A DNA stretch of 44,751 nt from Pseudobdellovibrionaceae bacterium (GCA_021463345.1 JAJTYM010000002.1:163646-208396), one strand, 5' to 3'. Shown: positions 28,287-37,301, counted from the stretch's first letter. The notes: generated by a model not told the origin, from the sequence alone. Numbers and translations: made by a program.

Positions 28287-29721
28287 AGCTGAAAACGAAG
28301 GCTTCGAAGCCGTGATCGGGCTCGAGATCCACGCGCAACTGCTCACGCGCAGCAAGATCTTCTGCCGCGATTCGACCCATTTCGGAGCAGGTGACAACGA
28401 AAATATCTGCCCGGTGTGCGCGGGCCTTCCTGGCGCGCTGCCCGTGCTGAACGAACGGGTCGTTGAATACGCCGTTAAAACGGGGCTCGCGCTCAATTGC
28501 GAGATCCGCCGCCAGTCCTTCTTCGCGCGTAAACAGTATTTCTATCCGGATCTGCCGAAGGGCTATCAGATCTCCCAGCACGATCTGCCTATTTGCGGGC
28601 CCGGTTACGTCGAATTCGTTTCGGGCGGGGCCAAACGGCGGGTGAGCGTCACGCGCGCGCACTTGGAGGAGGACGCGGGCAAGTCCACTCATCACGGCGA
28701 CTACAGCCTGATCAACCTGAATCGTTCCGGGATCCCGCTGCTGGAGATCGTCTCCGGCCCCGATATGCGGACCGCCGCCGAAGCGGCCGATTACGCTCGC
28801 GCGATCCGCGGCATACTTCGCTATCTCGACGTCTGTGACGGGAACCTCGAAGAAGGTTCGCTCCGATGCGATGTCAACGTCAGCGTGCGCCACTGCGGCG
28901 AATCCGCGCTCGGAACGAAGGTGGAAATCAAGAACATCAATTCGTTCCGGTTCATCGAGAAGGCGATCGAATACGAGATTCATCGACAGACCGATTGCGT
29001 TCTGAACGGCGAGCGGGTCGCCCAAGAAACGCGTCTTTACGATCCCGACAAAAACCGCACGTTCACGATGCGCGCGAAAGAGGATGCGCACGATTACCGC
29101 TATTTCCCGGATCCGGATTTGTTGCCCGTGACCGTGGAAAAAGACTGGGTGGAAGAGATCCGCTCGTCGTTGCCGGAGTTGCCGCTCGCTCGGGCGGCGA
29201 GGTTCGTAGCGGAGCTTCAGTTGCCAGAGTACGACGCGACGATCCTGACTCAGGAGAGGGCGCTCGCGGATTATTTCGAGCGAGCGCAGGAAGCGTGCGG
29301 CAACCCGAAGGCCGCCTCGAACTGGATCATGACCGAAGTCATGCGGAACCTGAACGAGTCGGGGACTTCGATCGCGCGCGCGCCGGTGACGGCCGAGCGG
29401 CTCGGGAAGATGATCGCGTTGATCGACAAAGGCGTGATTTCCGGGAAGATCGCGAAGACGGTTTTTTCCGCGATGTGGGCTGACCGAGGGGATCCGGAAT
29501 CGATCATCGCGGAAAAGGGGCTTGCGCAGGTCACCGACGCCGCGGCGGTCGGGAGGATCGTCGACGACGTGCTTGCGGCGAACCCGTCGCAGCTCGAATC
29601 GTATCGGTCCGGCAAGGACAAATTGTTCGGGTTCTTCGTCGGACAGGTTATGAAACTCTCGAAGGGACAGGCGAATCCGGAGCTGGTCAACGAGCTTTTG
29701 AGAAAGAAACTGCGGGAATAA
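28276..29721 (+). CDS. gatB: Glu-tRNA(Gln)/Asp-tRNA(Asn) amidotransferase subunit B
   Basis: A 481-residue kinase/transamidase subunit that activates the misacylated tRNA. The start VIGLEIHAQLLT, the ICPVCAGLPGALPVLN segment and the HLEEDAGKS region of the cradle domain are typical; the C-terminal YqeY-like tail domain ends in SKGQANPELVNELLRKKL. The ATG lies within the end of gatA; an in-frame start further upstream (28204) is inside gatA and looks non-coding. Confidence 0.96.
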   Translation: MAYEAENEGFEAVIGLEIHAQLLTRSKIFCRDSTHFGAGDNENICPVCAGLPGALPVLNERVVEYAVKTGLALNCEIRRQSFFARKQYFYPDLPKGYQISQHDLPICGPGYVEFVSGGAKRRVSVTRAHLEEDAGKSTHHGDYSLINLNRSGIPLLEIVSGPDMRTAAEAADYARAIRGILRYLDVCDGNLEEGSLRCDVNVSVRHCGESALGTKVEIKNINSFRFIEKAIEYEIHRQTDCVLNGERVAQETRLYDPDKNRTFTMRAKEDAHDYRYFPDPDLLPVTVEKDWVEEIRSSLPELPLARAARFVAELQLPEYDATILTQERALADYFERAQEACGNPKAASNWIMTEVMRNLNESGTSIARAPVTAERLGKMIALIDKGVISGKIAKTVFSAMWADRGDPESIIAEKGLAQVTDAAAVGRIVDDVLAANPSQLESYRSGKDKLFGFFVGQVMKLSKGQANPELVNELLRKKLRE

Positions 29722-29724
29722 ACG

Positions 29725-30642
29725 ATGCGAATCGCGGCGATCGACCTCGGCACCAACACGTTCCTCTGCCTCGTCGCCGACGTCGTCGACGGCGAGGTGG
29801 CGAGGGTCTTGAGCGACGACGCGCGAGTGGTCCGTTTAGGACAAGGCGTCCATCGAAGCCGCGAATTGCATCCTGAAGCCCTCGCGCGGGCCGAGACGTG
29901 CTTGCGGGATTTCGTCACGACGATCATGCGCATTGGTTCCGTCGATAAAATAGTCGCCGCCGCGACCAGCGCCGCTCGGGACGCGGCAAACGGCGCGCGC
30001 CTCCTCGAGATCGGACGTGGGCATGGCGTCGAGATCGAGATCATCAGCGGCGAGCGCGAGGCCGAGTGCACGTATCGCGGAGTGGTCGGAAAGGCGTTCG
30101 TCGGAACGGTCGGGATCATCGATGTTGGCGGCGGTTCGACGGAGTTCATCGTCGGCGATGCCGGGGGCATCCGAAAGCGGATCTCGATCGACGTCGGTAG
30201 CGTCCGCATGACCGAGTCGTTCGTGACGCGTCACCCGATCCCGCCGTCCGAAATGGACGCGATGGAAGCGCACGTGCTTGAAAGGTTGGCTGCGGTGCCG
30301 GCCGTGTTTTCGGAAGTTCGGCCGAGGAAATTCATCGCTGTCGCCGGAACGCCGACGACGATCGCGGCGGTTGACAGTGGCAAGCCGTTCGCCGCCGAGA
30401 GGGTGCATGGCTACAGGCTTTCGTTGGCCAAGCTCCGTTCCTGGACGGGGAAGTTCGCCGCCATGACGGTCGAGCAGCGACAGGGGCTGAGCGGCATGGA
30501 CCCGAAGCGCGCCGACGTGATCCCCGCCGGTGGCCTGGTCCTCTGGCGCGCCGCCGAGGCCTTCGGGGCTGAAACGCTCGAAGTGAGCGTGCGCGGCCTG
30601 AGATACGGGCTCGCTTTGCAGGCGGCCGAGGAGGGCGGGTGA
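29725..30642 (+). CDS. Ppx/GppA-family phosphatase
   Basis: A 305-residue member of the sugar kinase/Hsp70/actin fold. Phosphate-binding loops are visible: IDLGTNTFLCLV at about 6-17 and IDVGGGSTEFIVG near residues 132-144. Members hydrolyse polyphosphate or pppGpp, and this short version without the C-terminal HD-like domain resembles the Aquifex enzyme. Which substrate it uses cannot be told from sequence. It starts 3 nt after gatB and overlaps the next gene by 4 nt (GTGA), so it is translated within the gatCAB operon. Confidence 0.9.
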   Translation: MRIAAIDLGTNTFLCLVADVVDGEVARVLSDDARVVRLGQGVHRSRELHPEALARAETCLRDFVTTIMRIGSVDKIVAAATSAARDAANGARLLEIGRGHGVEIEIISGEREAECTYRGVVGKAFVGTVGIIDVGGGSTEFIVGDAGGIRKRISIDVGSVRMTESFVTRHPIPPSEMDAMEAHVLERLAAVPAVFSEVRPRKFIAVAGTPTTIAAVDSGKPFAAERVHGYRLSLAKLRSWTGKFAAMTVEQRQGLSGMDPKRADVIPAGGLVLWRAAEAFGAETLEVSVRGLRYGLALQAAEEGG

Positions 30643-31169
30643 GACGGGGCGGAGACGCGTTACGCGGCATCGTTGTTCTGGCTTTCACGCTTTTGATCGG
30701 TTGCAAAAACGAAGGGGAGTCGGCCCCCGGATCTTCGCTGGCGCCGCCAAGGTCCTCAGCGGCGCCTGTGTCTTCGCCTCTTCCCCCGCCGAGCCCGGGT
30801 TTCGCGACGCGCCTGATCTCGATCGGGTCGCGTGAGCTGGTGATCGAGATCGCCGACACCGACGCACGCCGCGAACACGGGTTGATGCATCGCCAATCGC
30901 TTGGCCGAGACGAGGGGATGCTGTTCATTTTCGAGGGCGAGGCCGTTCGCAGTTTCTGGATGCGCAACACCCGCATCCCCCTTTCCATCGCCTACATCGA
31001 TTCGCGGAAAAGGATCATCGACATCCAGGATATGCAACCAGCTCCGGATTCGGAGCCGTATCCGCGTCAGTACCCGAGCCGAGGGCCCGCGATGTACGCT
31101 CTCGAAATGAATCTCGGTTGGTTCGCGCGCAACAATGTGAAGATCGGCGACAAACTCGCTCTTCGCTGA
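30639..31169 (+). CDS. DUF192 lipoprotein
   Basis: A 176-residue predicted lipoprotein. A hydrophobic signal ends in LLIGC, with the lipid-attachment cysteine at residue 22. A Ser/Pro-rich linker spans about 28-55, and a DUF192 domain covers the rest (TDARREHGLMHRQSL, then GMLFIF, FWMRNTRIPLSIAYID and a C-terminal YALEMNLGWF). DUF192 is a small beta barrel of unknown function. The start is GTG at 30639 overlapping the ppx stop. Last gene of the operon. Confidence 0.88.
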   Translation: MRRGGDALRGIVVLAFTLLIGCKNEGESAPGSSLAPPRSSAAPVSSPLPPPSPGFATRLISIGSRELVIEIADTDARREHGLMHRQSLGRDEGMLFIFEGEAVRSFWMRNTRIPLSIAYIDSRKRIIDIQDMQPAPDSEPYPRQYPSRGPAMYALEMNLGWFARNNVKIGDKLALR

Positions 31170-31441
31170 GAAGAGAGGCCGGTTCCGCCGTCAGAAATTT
31201 GTTCGCCCTTGGTCGCGCGCGACTTTCTTCCAGGCGCGCCCGGCCGTCCACATGTAGATAAAACGAGTTTGAGCTCCGGCTGGACCGGCGAGCCTACGTA
31301 TTTTGGCGGGACTTTCGTCAAAGCGGCCGAAATCGGACCAAAGACCGACTTTAAATATTGGTTTTCGTTCCGAAATCCATCTGTGCTGTAATGAAACATG
31401 AGGCGCGGCGAAGGACCGACGCGCCCAAAGGACTTAAGTTT

Positions 31442-32908
31442 ATGACAAAAAAACTGTTGGTCTCCCTGTTGGCCGTCTGTTTGCTGGCGCACACGGTAGG
31501 TTGTACGTCTGGCGATGTGCAAGAAGAGTCCGACGTCGCCGCAGCCGACGATGAGGGCTTCGCGGAAGAGGGCGAAAGCGATTACGCCGACGGCGAAGAA
31601 GGCTCAGGGGACGATTCCGCCACGATCGACGAGGAAGATGGCGCGGAAGTGGCCGAGGAAGAAGGCGAGGCCGGCAGCGAGGAAGTCGCCGACGCCGAGA
31701 TGGAAGATGGTGAGGAAGGCGGGGAAGTCGCCGACGCCGAGATGGAAGATGGCGAGGAAGGCGGGGAAGTCGCCGACGGCACGGAGGCCATGGGCGAGGA
31801 GGAAGACCTCGCGATGGAGGATGGGGATGAGGACAGCGAATTCCCAGAGGACGTCGCTGACGAAACCGCGGTGGCCGATACGGGAAGCCAGCCAAGCGAC
31901 GAAAGCCTATTCACCGCCAATAACAACGAAACGACGGAGCCGATGCCGGAGCCTGAGATTCCTGCGGTCCCGGCCGATGATTTGTTCAAGAACTCCGCTC
32001 CCGTGGCCGCGGCTCCCGTCGCGTACGCTCCGCTGCAAAAAATCAAGGATGCGCCGTTCGATCGTGGTGGCGCTTTGTTGAATCGCGTCTACTTGGCGCG
32101 CAAAGGAGACACGCTCAAAGCGGTCAGTCAAAAAATCTACGGGTCCGATCGCGCATCCGATTTGAGGAAATGGAACCCCGGGGTTCGGAACAGCCCGCGC
32201 GTCGGGGAGAAGATATATTACAGTTCGCCTCGCGATCCCCAGGACTCGTCGCGCATGTTGACGTTTTACGAAGACATGGAGGTCGCGCCGCAGATACACG
32301 TGACCAGGGACGGGGACAATATCCGCGAGCTCGGCGCATCTCTGCTCGGAAACGGCGAAAGTTGGAAAGAACTCTGGTCGACCAACTTGGACGTCGCCAG
32401 CAAAGGTGATTTACCGGCGGGGATCGAGCTGAGGTATTGGCCGGAGTCGGCTGTGGCCGCCGCGCCGCCGCCGCTCGCGCAAAATCCGTCGCCCATGGAC
32501 CCAACGGCGATGGGCGGAACCGATCCGATGGATCCCACGATGGCCCAGAACCAGATGCCGCCTGCGGATCCCATGCAAGAACCGATGCCCGAGCCGGCCC
32601 CGAGCGAGATGCCGATGGATCCGACGATGGCGCAAAACCAGCCGACGGACCCTACGATGCAGCCGCCCGCGGATCCGGGGCAGATGAGCCCTCCGCCGGC
32701 CACTGGGCAAATCGAGCCGCCGGCCAATCCTTTGGATGCCGATCCGGTCAAAAAGAAAGCGCCTGCGACAGCTGATCTCGCGTCTTCGGAAGACACGACG
32801 ATGCTTCTGATGGTGGCCGGCGTCGCGCTGCTCCTTTTAGTGGGAGTGTTCATCATCATGAGAAAAAACCGCGCTCGCCAGATCGATTTGAGCCAAACGC
32901 AAGTCTGA
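31442..32908 (+). CDS. LysM protein with lipobox, acidic repeats and C-terminal membrane helix
   Basis: A 488-residue protein. The N-terminus is a lipoprotein-like signal (hydrophobic stretch then TVGC, C21). Residues about 25-175 are extremely Glu/Asp-rich and contain a 14-residue tandem repeat at 81-94 and 95-108. Two LysM-like units follow at about 216-263 (ARKGDTLKAVSQKIYG) and 285-340 (TRDGDNIRELG). A Pro/Met/Gln linker with a repeated MDPTMAQNQ motif leads to a transmembrane helix at about 453-474 and a basic tail (RKNRAR). The ATG at 31442 is chosen for the signal peptide; AAAGGA lies upstream. LysM binds peptidoglycan, and the layout recalls FimV/TspA-like proteins. Function is not known. 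Confidence 0.85.
   Translation: MTKKLLVSLLAVCLLAHTVGCTSGDVQEESDVAAADDEGFAEEGESDYADGEEGSGDDSATIDEEDGAEVAEEEGEAGSEEVADAEMEDGEEGGEVADAEMEDGEEGGEVADGTEAMGEEEDLAMEDGDEDSEFPEDVADETAVADTGSQPSDESLFTANNNETTEPMPEPEIPAVPADDLFKNSAPVAAAPVAYAPLQKIKDAPFDRGGALLNRVYLARKGDTLKAVSQKIYGSDRASDLRKWNPGVRNSPRVGEKIYYSSPRDPQDSSRMLTFYEDMEVAPQIHVTRDGDNIRELGASLLGNGESWKELWSTNLDVASKGDLPAGIELRYWPESAVAAAPPPLAQNPSPMDPTAMGGTDPMDPTMAQNQMPPADPMQEPMPEPAPSEMPMDPTMAQNQPTDPTMQPPADPGQMSPPPATGQIEPPANPLDADPVKKKAPATADLASSEDTTMLLMVAGVALLLLVGVFIIMRKNRARQIDLSQTQV
31682..31778 (+). repeat. 42-bp tandem repeat in the LysM gene
   Basis: Two 42-bp units (31682-31723 and 31724-31765) differ only at one base (T at 31711, C at 31753), followed by 13 bp of a third copy (31766-31778). 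The unit encodes EVADAEMEDGEEGG. Confidence 0.9.
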
Positions 32909-32947
32909 GAGCGATTCATGCGTTCGGTTCGCCTTGGCCGTCGGTCA

Positions 32948-32977
32948 TAGGCCGTCGCGCGAGAACGGCGCGGCCTA
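32948..32977. other. Inverted repeat between the LysM and PilZ genes
   Basis: TAGGCCG (32948-32954) and CGGCCTA (32971-32977) lie in the 193-bp convergent gap. No T-run follows in either direction of transcription, so this is only a possible transcript-end structure. Confidence 0.35.
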
Positions 32978-33101
32978 AAAAAGGGATCAGACTTCGAATC
33001 GTCCATGGTCGGGAGGTCGGATCGAGCGGGATGTGGGCGGAAATCAACGGTCCTTGGAGCCCTTTGATCTCACGAACGGCGTTCTCTCAAGGCGGTGCGA
33101 G

Positions 33102-33470
33102 TCAGCCCACTTGCTTGAAAATGTTGTCGAGGACGTCGCGGCGGTTTTCGCGTTTCGATTCGATGAAGTACATGAGGTCGTCGACGATCTGCACGTCACG
33201 GTTGTTGGTCGGCGCGAACTTCACGCCGGAACCCAGCCTATTCGACCAAATAACGTTCGCTTGGATTTTGCGGACCCGCCCGCTGACGATGAACGTGATA
33301 AGCAGTTTATCGTTTGCCTTCAGGACGCCGTTCCCGTGCTCAAGAAAAGCCCCGGACAAGCTGATGTTCTTCAAGTGGCCGATTTCCCCGCTGCGCGCGT
33401 AACTACGCCTGTATTCGACGTCTAGCTTCAACGGGATCCTCGGAGCGGGATTCTTTTCCGTCGTGCTCAT
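33102..33470 (-). CDS. PilZ-domain protein
   Basis: A 122-residue single-domain protein. The second PilZ motif is intact (N35-I-S37-L-S-G40), and the strand GSGVKF at about 80-85 is typical. The N-terminal RxxxR motif that clamps cyclic di-GMP is incomplete: R11 fits the second arginine but the first position is N7. It may therefore bind cyclic di-GMP weakly or not at all. GGAGG lies 6 nt before the ATG at 33470. It is a monocistronic minus-strand gene convergent with the LysM gene and divergent from rho. Confidence 0.85.
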   Translation of the reverse strand: MSTTEKNPAPRIPLKLDVEYRRSYARSGEIGHLKNISLSGAFLEHGNGVLKANDKLLITFIVSGRVRKIQANVIWSNRLGSGVKFAPTNNRDVQIVDDLMYFIESKRENRRDVLDNIFKQVG

Positions 33471-34030
33471 GCGTATCCTCCAAAGTTCTCCAGTTCCCTA
33501 TCGGAGACGGGGTAGCTAAATTGAGGGCTTCTTTGCGGTTTCCGCGGCCCCTGCCTTTTTAGGCGTCTCTGGGCGAGACTTCCTGGCCAAAAGTTCTGTG
33601 AAGCGATCAACCTTTGGTCATCGCCCCATATGGGGACGAGTCCCTCTGAGGGGGCGGGCCACGATGATTGCCGGCAGTGCTGGAAACGGGCGCCCCGCCG
33701 GGACCGTTATCGGGAGACCCAAACGATTTCTGGTTTGTCTGGTTTATTCGTCTGAATTCGGGAAAGGGACGGCGTTTATCCCCGGTTTTGAAATCCGCGT
33801 TTGCCCAAAAGTTCAAGAGCCTTACGTTTTCTCCCAACCGAAGTCTAGAAAACCCCATTGACAAAGACAACACGGTTCTGGAAACTGATCGTATCCAGCC
33901 CATTGGATTTCGCGTCGGACCCGTGGTCATGACCCGGTCTTGAGGCAAGTAATCTCTCAAATATCCTTATATCGAATATCGAGTTCCCATCTGATCCAAC
34001 CTCATAAAACCAGAAATCTCTGGAGAGTTC
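33471..34030. other. 560-bp gene-free region upstream of rho with several small palindromes
   Basis: No credible gene is seen on either strand. It contains tandem hairpins GCCT-TTTT-AGGC (33553-33564) and GTCTC-TGGGC-GAGAC (33565-33579), the perfect palindrome CCCCATATGGGG (33624-33635), and CCCTC-T-GAGGG (33642-33652). It must hold the divergent PilZ and rho promoters. E. coli rho is autoregulated through its leader, so an autoregulatory or non-coding RNA is possible here; the sequence alone does not show which. Confidence 0.5.
33940..33967 (+). promoter_or_regulatory. Possible rho promoter
   Basis: TTGAGG (33940-33945), 16 bp, TATCCT (33962-33967), predicting a leader of about 55 nt. A consensus TTGACA at 33858-33863 has no good -10 partner. 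Confidence 0.4.
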
Positions 34031-35656
34031 ATGAAAGAAGACGCTGAAGGCCAAGAAGGCGCCCCGACCGAAGCCGCTGCCAAACCGGTTATGGACGAAG
34101 GGGAAAGCCGCGGACAGCAACAAGGGCAAGGCGACCGTCCCCAGCAACGACGCAATTTCAAGGATCGTGATCGCGGCGGCCGTGGCGGTCGCGACCGTGG
34201 TGGCCGCGGCGACGATCGCGGTAACGGTAAGCAGAACTTCCGGGGCGGCCAGGACGGCAACGGCGGCAAGCGCGGCGGTTATCAAGGCAATGGCGGAGGC
34301 AACCAGGGCCGCTACCAAGATCTCGGCCCGATGGAAGACTCAGTTGAGATCCCGCCGATCAGCGACGAGGATCTCTCGGATATCAGCCTGACTGATGCGG
34401 AGCGTGCGGATCTCAATTCGAAAAACCTCAAATCCAAAAAGATTGAGGACCTCACGGCGCTCGCGATCAAACTCAAAATCGAAAACGCCGCCGGTCTTCG
34501 CCGCCAAGATATGGTTTTTGAGATTCTCAAGCGCGCGGCGAAGTTAGGCGATATCTTCGGCAACGGAGTTTTGGAAATTCTGCCTGACGGTTACGGCTTC
34601 CTGCGTTCACCCGACTACAATTACCTGCCGGGTCCGGATGATATTTACGTCAGTCCTTCGCAGATCCGCCGCTTTGGCCTGCGCACCGGGGATACGGTGA
34701 GCGGGACGGTCCGCCCTCCCAAGGAGGGAGAGCGTTACTTCGCGTTGCTGAAGGTTGAAACCCTCAACTACGAAGCGCCGGAAAAAGCGAAAGAAAAAAT
34801 CCTCTTCGACAACCTGACGCCTCTCTACCCGAACAAGCGTTTGAAGCTCGAATACACGCCGGCCGATTACACGACTCGAGTCGTGGATTTGATGGCGCCG
34901 CTCGGCAAAGGTCAGCGCGCGCTCATCGTCGCGCCGCCGCGTACGGGGAAAACGGTTCTGATGCAGAACATCGCCAACGCGATTTCGGCGAATCACCCGG
35001 AAGTTTTCCTCATTGTTTTGCTCATCGATGAACGCCCGGAAGAAGTCACCGACATGCTTCGCAACGTGAAGGGCGAGGTCATCAGTTCGACGTTCGACGA
35101 ACCTCCGACCCGTCACGTGCAAGTCGCGGAGATGGTGATTGAGAAGGCCAAGCGTCTTGTCGAGCACAAACACGACGTCGTGATCCTGCTCGACTCGATC
35201 ACGCGCCTCGCGCGCGCGTACAACACGGTCGTCCCCCCCTCGGGTAAGATTCTCTCGGGTGGTGTCGATTCCAATGCGCTCCACAAACCGAAAAGGTTCT
35301 TCGGAGCGGCTCGCAACATAGAGGAAGGCGGCAGCCTCACGATTATTGCGACGGCCCTTATTGACACGGGCTCGCGTATGGATGAGGTTATTTTCGAAGA
35401 ATTCAAAGGGACCGGTAACGCTGAGATCCATCTTGATCGCAAGTTGATGGAAAAGCGGATCTTCCCGTGCATGGATATCAACAAATCCGGCACACGTAAG
35501 GAGGATCTGTTGGTTGAGCGCAATGACCTCAATCGTTTGTGGATCCTTCGTAAGGTCCTGGCTCCGATGAACGTTGTGGACAGCATGGAGTTTTTGCTCG
35601 ATAAACTTCAGTCTACAAAGACAAATGGTGATTTCCTGAATCACATGAGTAGCTAG
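34031..35656 (+). CDS. rho: Transcription termination factor Rho with RGG-rich N-terminal extension
   Basis: A 541-residue hexameric RNA helicase. Residues 1-115 are an added disordered region: an acidic, Gln-rich start, then about 45 residues of Arg/Gly/Asp repeats ([15 protein letters not shown] within 46-60). The helical N-terminal bundle (about 130-175) and the RNA-binding cold-shock-like fold with [14 protein letters not shown] at 186-199 follow. The motor domain has Walker A APPRTGKT at 301-308 and an intact Q/R-loop region (the [12 protein letters not shown] segment). GGAGAG precedes the ATG. E. coli Rho is 419 residues, so the extension accounts for the difference. Confidence 0.97.
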   Translation: MKEDAEGQEGAPTEAAAKPVMDEGESRGQQQGQGDRPQQRRNFKDRDRGGRGGRDRGGRGDDRGNGKQNFRGGQDGNGGKRGGYQGNGGGNQGRYQDLGPMEDSVEIPPISDEDLSDISLTDAERADLNSKNLKSKKIEDLTALAIKLKIENAAGLRRQDMVFEILKRAAKLGDIFGNGVLEILPDGYGFLRSPDYNYLPGPDDIYVSPSQIRRFGLRTGDTVSGTVRPPKEGERYFALLKVETLNYEAPEKAKEKILFDNLTPLYPNKRLKLEYTPADYTTRVVDLMAPLGKGQRALIVAPPRTGKTVLMQNIANAISANHPEVFLIVLLIDERPEEVTDMLRNVKGEVISSTFDEPPTRHVQVAEMVIEKAKRLVEHKHDVVILLDSITRLARAYNTVVPPSGKILSGGVDSNALHKPKRFFGAARNIEEGGSLTIIATALIDTGSRMDEVIFEEFKGTGNAEIHLDRKLMEKRIFPCMDINKSGTRKEDLLVERNDLNRLWILRKVLAPMNVVDSMEFLLDKLQSTKTNGDFLNHMSS

Positions 35657-35718
35657 CCAATTTATCGGAATTATTGTTAAATTGAGATTCCAAGAAAGTG
35701 AGCCTCCATCAGCTTGGC

Positions 35719-35740
35719 TTCGCTCCGTCCGCGGAGCGAA
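35719..35740. other. Perfect hairpin downstream of rho
   Basis: TTCGCTCCG (35719-35727) and CGGAGCGAA (35732-35740) form a 9-bp stem with loop TCCG, 63 nt after the rho stop. No T-run follows, so intrinsic termination is unlikely. The right arm directly abuts the DnaA-box-like pair. Confidence 0.6.
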
Positions 35741-35761
35741 TGTGGATAAGTCTGTGGATGC
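35741..35761 (-). promoter_or_regulatory. Pair of DnaA-box-like sites
   Basis: TGTGGATAA (35741-35749) is the exact complement of the strong DnaA box TTATCCACA. TGTGGATGC (35753-35761) lies in the same orientation 12 bp on and matches it at 7 of 9 bases. No third box or AT-rich unwinding element was seen nearby. Confidence 0.5.
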
Positions 35762-35800
35762 TCTTGTAGTTTGGCGGATTTAACCCACCGCAAAACGTGC

Positions 35801-35829
35801 TCGACAAGAAGGCAAGTAACTGCTACCTT
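35801..35829 (+). promoter_or_regulatory. Possible rpmE promoter
   Basis: TCGACA (35801-35806), 17 bp, TACCTT (35824-35829), predicting a leader of about 34 nt. Confidence 0.4.
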
Positions 35830-35869
35830 CCCGGGCTTTTAGTCCCAGCTTCTACAGTGGAGTTTTTCT

Positions 35870-36091
35870 ATGAAAGACGGGCTTCATCCGACTTATTATG
35901 CCGACGCGGTCGTGACATGCGTCTGCGGTAACACGTTCACAACGGGCTCAACTCAAAAAGAAGTTCGCGTCGATATCTGTTCGAACTGCCACCCGTTCTT
36001 CACGGGCAAGCAGAAGCTCATCGATACAGAGGGCCGCATCGACCGCTTCCGTAAAAAATACGCTGGCGTCGGCAACGCCGCGAAGAAGTGA
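35870..36091 (+). CDS. rpmE: 50S ribosomal protein L31, zinc-containing form
   Basis: A 73-residue ribosomal protein that bridges the subunits. All four zinc ligands are present: C17 and C19 (TCVCGNTF) and C37 and C40 (ICSNCHPF), so this is the C+ form. [20 protein letters not shown] is the conserved core. It lies between rho and prfA, an order seen in many proteobacteria and deltaproteobacteria-like genomes. Confidence 0.96.
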   Translation: MKDGLHPTYYADAVVTCVCGNTFTTGSTQKEVRVDICSNCHPFFTGKQKLIDTEGRIDRFRKKYAGVGNAAKK

Positions 36092-36142
36092 TAGCTCGCC
36101 AGGCTGCGGCTTCGAAAGTCGCCGTGGCCGGCTCGGCTCGCG

Positions 36143-37219
36143 ATGTTCAGTAAACTCGACGACGTAGAGTCCAGATTCGAAGAAATAAACCTTCAGCTCC
36201 AGGATCCCGCGGTCACTCGGGACCAGAAGCGTTATCGCGTCCTGATGAAGGAACTGGCCGACCTCGAAAAGGTCGTTCCTCTCTATCGCTCTTACAAGAA
36301 GCTCAAGGCCGATATCGAAGGCAATAAATCCATCCTCGCGCAAGAGTCCGATGATGTTTTGCGGGAAATGGCCAAAGAGGAGCTTGCGTCGTTTGAACCG
36401 CAGCTGCTGGTCATCGAGGAACGCCTGAAAGTCGCGTTGTTGCCGAAAAACCCCAACGACGACAAAAACATCATTCTCGAGATTCGTGCCGGGGCCGGCG
36501 GCGATGAAGCGGGTCTTTTCGCTGAAGAGCTCTTCCGCGCGTATTCCCATTACGCCTCGAAGCAAGGTTGGCGGGTGGAGTTCATGTCGACGTCCGAAGG
36601 CAACGCCGGCGGCTATAAGGAAGTGATCGTTTCGATCACGGGGGATCGAGTTTACAGCAGGCTCAAATACGAGAGCGGCGTGCATCGCGTGCAGCGCGTG
36701 CCGAAAACTGAAACCCAGGGCCGCGTGCATACGTCCACCGTGACGGTCGCGGTCTTGCCAGAAGCCGACGAAGTCGACGTGCAGATCGACCCCGACGATT
36801 TACGCATCGACGTTTTCCGAAGCTCCGGGAAGGGGGGGCAGTCCGTCAATACGACCGATTCGGCCGTGCGCGTGACGCACATCCCGTCCGGCGTCGTTAT
36901 TTCCTGCCAGGATGAAAAATCTCAGATCAAGAACAAGTCGAAAGCGTTGAAAGTCCTCGCTTCGCGCTTGCTCGCCATGGAAGAGGAACGAGCGCGCAAA
37001 TCGGCGAGCGAAGCCCGTCTCGCCCAAATCGGGACTGGAGATCGTTCTGAGCGCATCCGCACGTATAATTTCCCTCAGTCACGCATCACCGATCATCGAA
37101 TCGGCGCGACCATCCACCAGCTCGATGCCGTCATGGGGGGGGGCATGGAAAACATCATCGATCCCGTGATCGCCTATTTCCAAGCCGAAGCCCTGAAGAA
37201 CCACGGCGCGAGCTCTTGA
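36143..37219 (+). CDS. prfA: Peptide chain release factor 1
   Basis: A 358-residue class I release factor that reads UAA and UAG. The GGQ motif is at 231-233 ([14 protein letters not shown]) and the stop-codon tripeptide is P187-K188-T189, where most bacteria have P-A-T. Surrounding residues ([18 protein letters not shown]) are standard. No good Shine-Dalgarno precedes the ATG at 36143, 51 nt after rpmE. The neighbouring prmC product methylates the GGQ glutamine. Confidence 0.96.
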   Translation: MFSKLDDVESRFEEINLQLQDPAVTRDQKRYRVLMKELADLEKVVPLYRSYKKLKADIEGNKSILAQESDDVLREMAKEELASFEPQLLVIEERLKVALLPKNPNDDKNIILEIRAGAGGDEAGLFAEELFRAYSHYASKQGWRVEFMSTSEGNAGGYKEVIVSITGDRVYSRLKYESGVHRVQRVPKTETQGRVHTSTVTVAVLPEADEVDVQIDPDDLRIDVFRSSGKGGQSVNTTDSAVRVTHIPSGVVISCQDEKSQIKNKSKALKVLASRLLAMEEERARKSASEARLAQIGTGDRSERIRTYNFPQSRITDHRIGATIHQLDAVMGGGMENIIDPVIAYFQAEALKNHGASS

Positions 37220-37301
37220 ACCGTCATTGGAATCCCGCGTGATTTCTTTGTTGTTTCGCGCGGAGTTCGAATTCAAAGTACAATCCAGGTACGGAACGCG
37301 C

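Noticed and set aside
33607-33960. A 117-codon frame on the minus strand in the rho upstream gap
   Set aside because: No ribosome binding site, no family resemblance, and a composition unlike the real genes around it.
35741-35761. Chromosomal replication origin at the DnaA-box pair
   Set aside because: Only two boxes, no AT-rich unwinding region, and neither dnaA nor dnaN nearby. A regulatory or titration site is the most that can be suggested.
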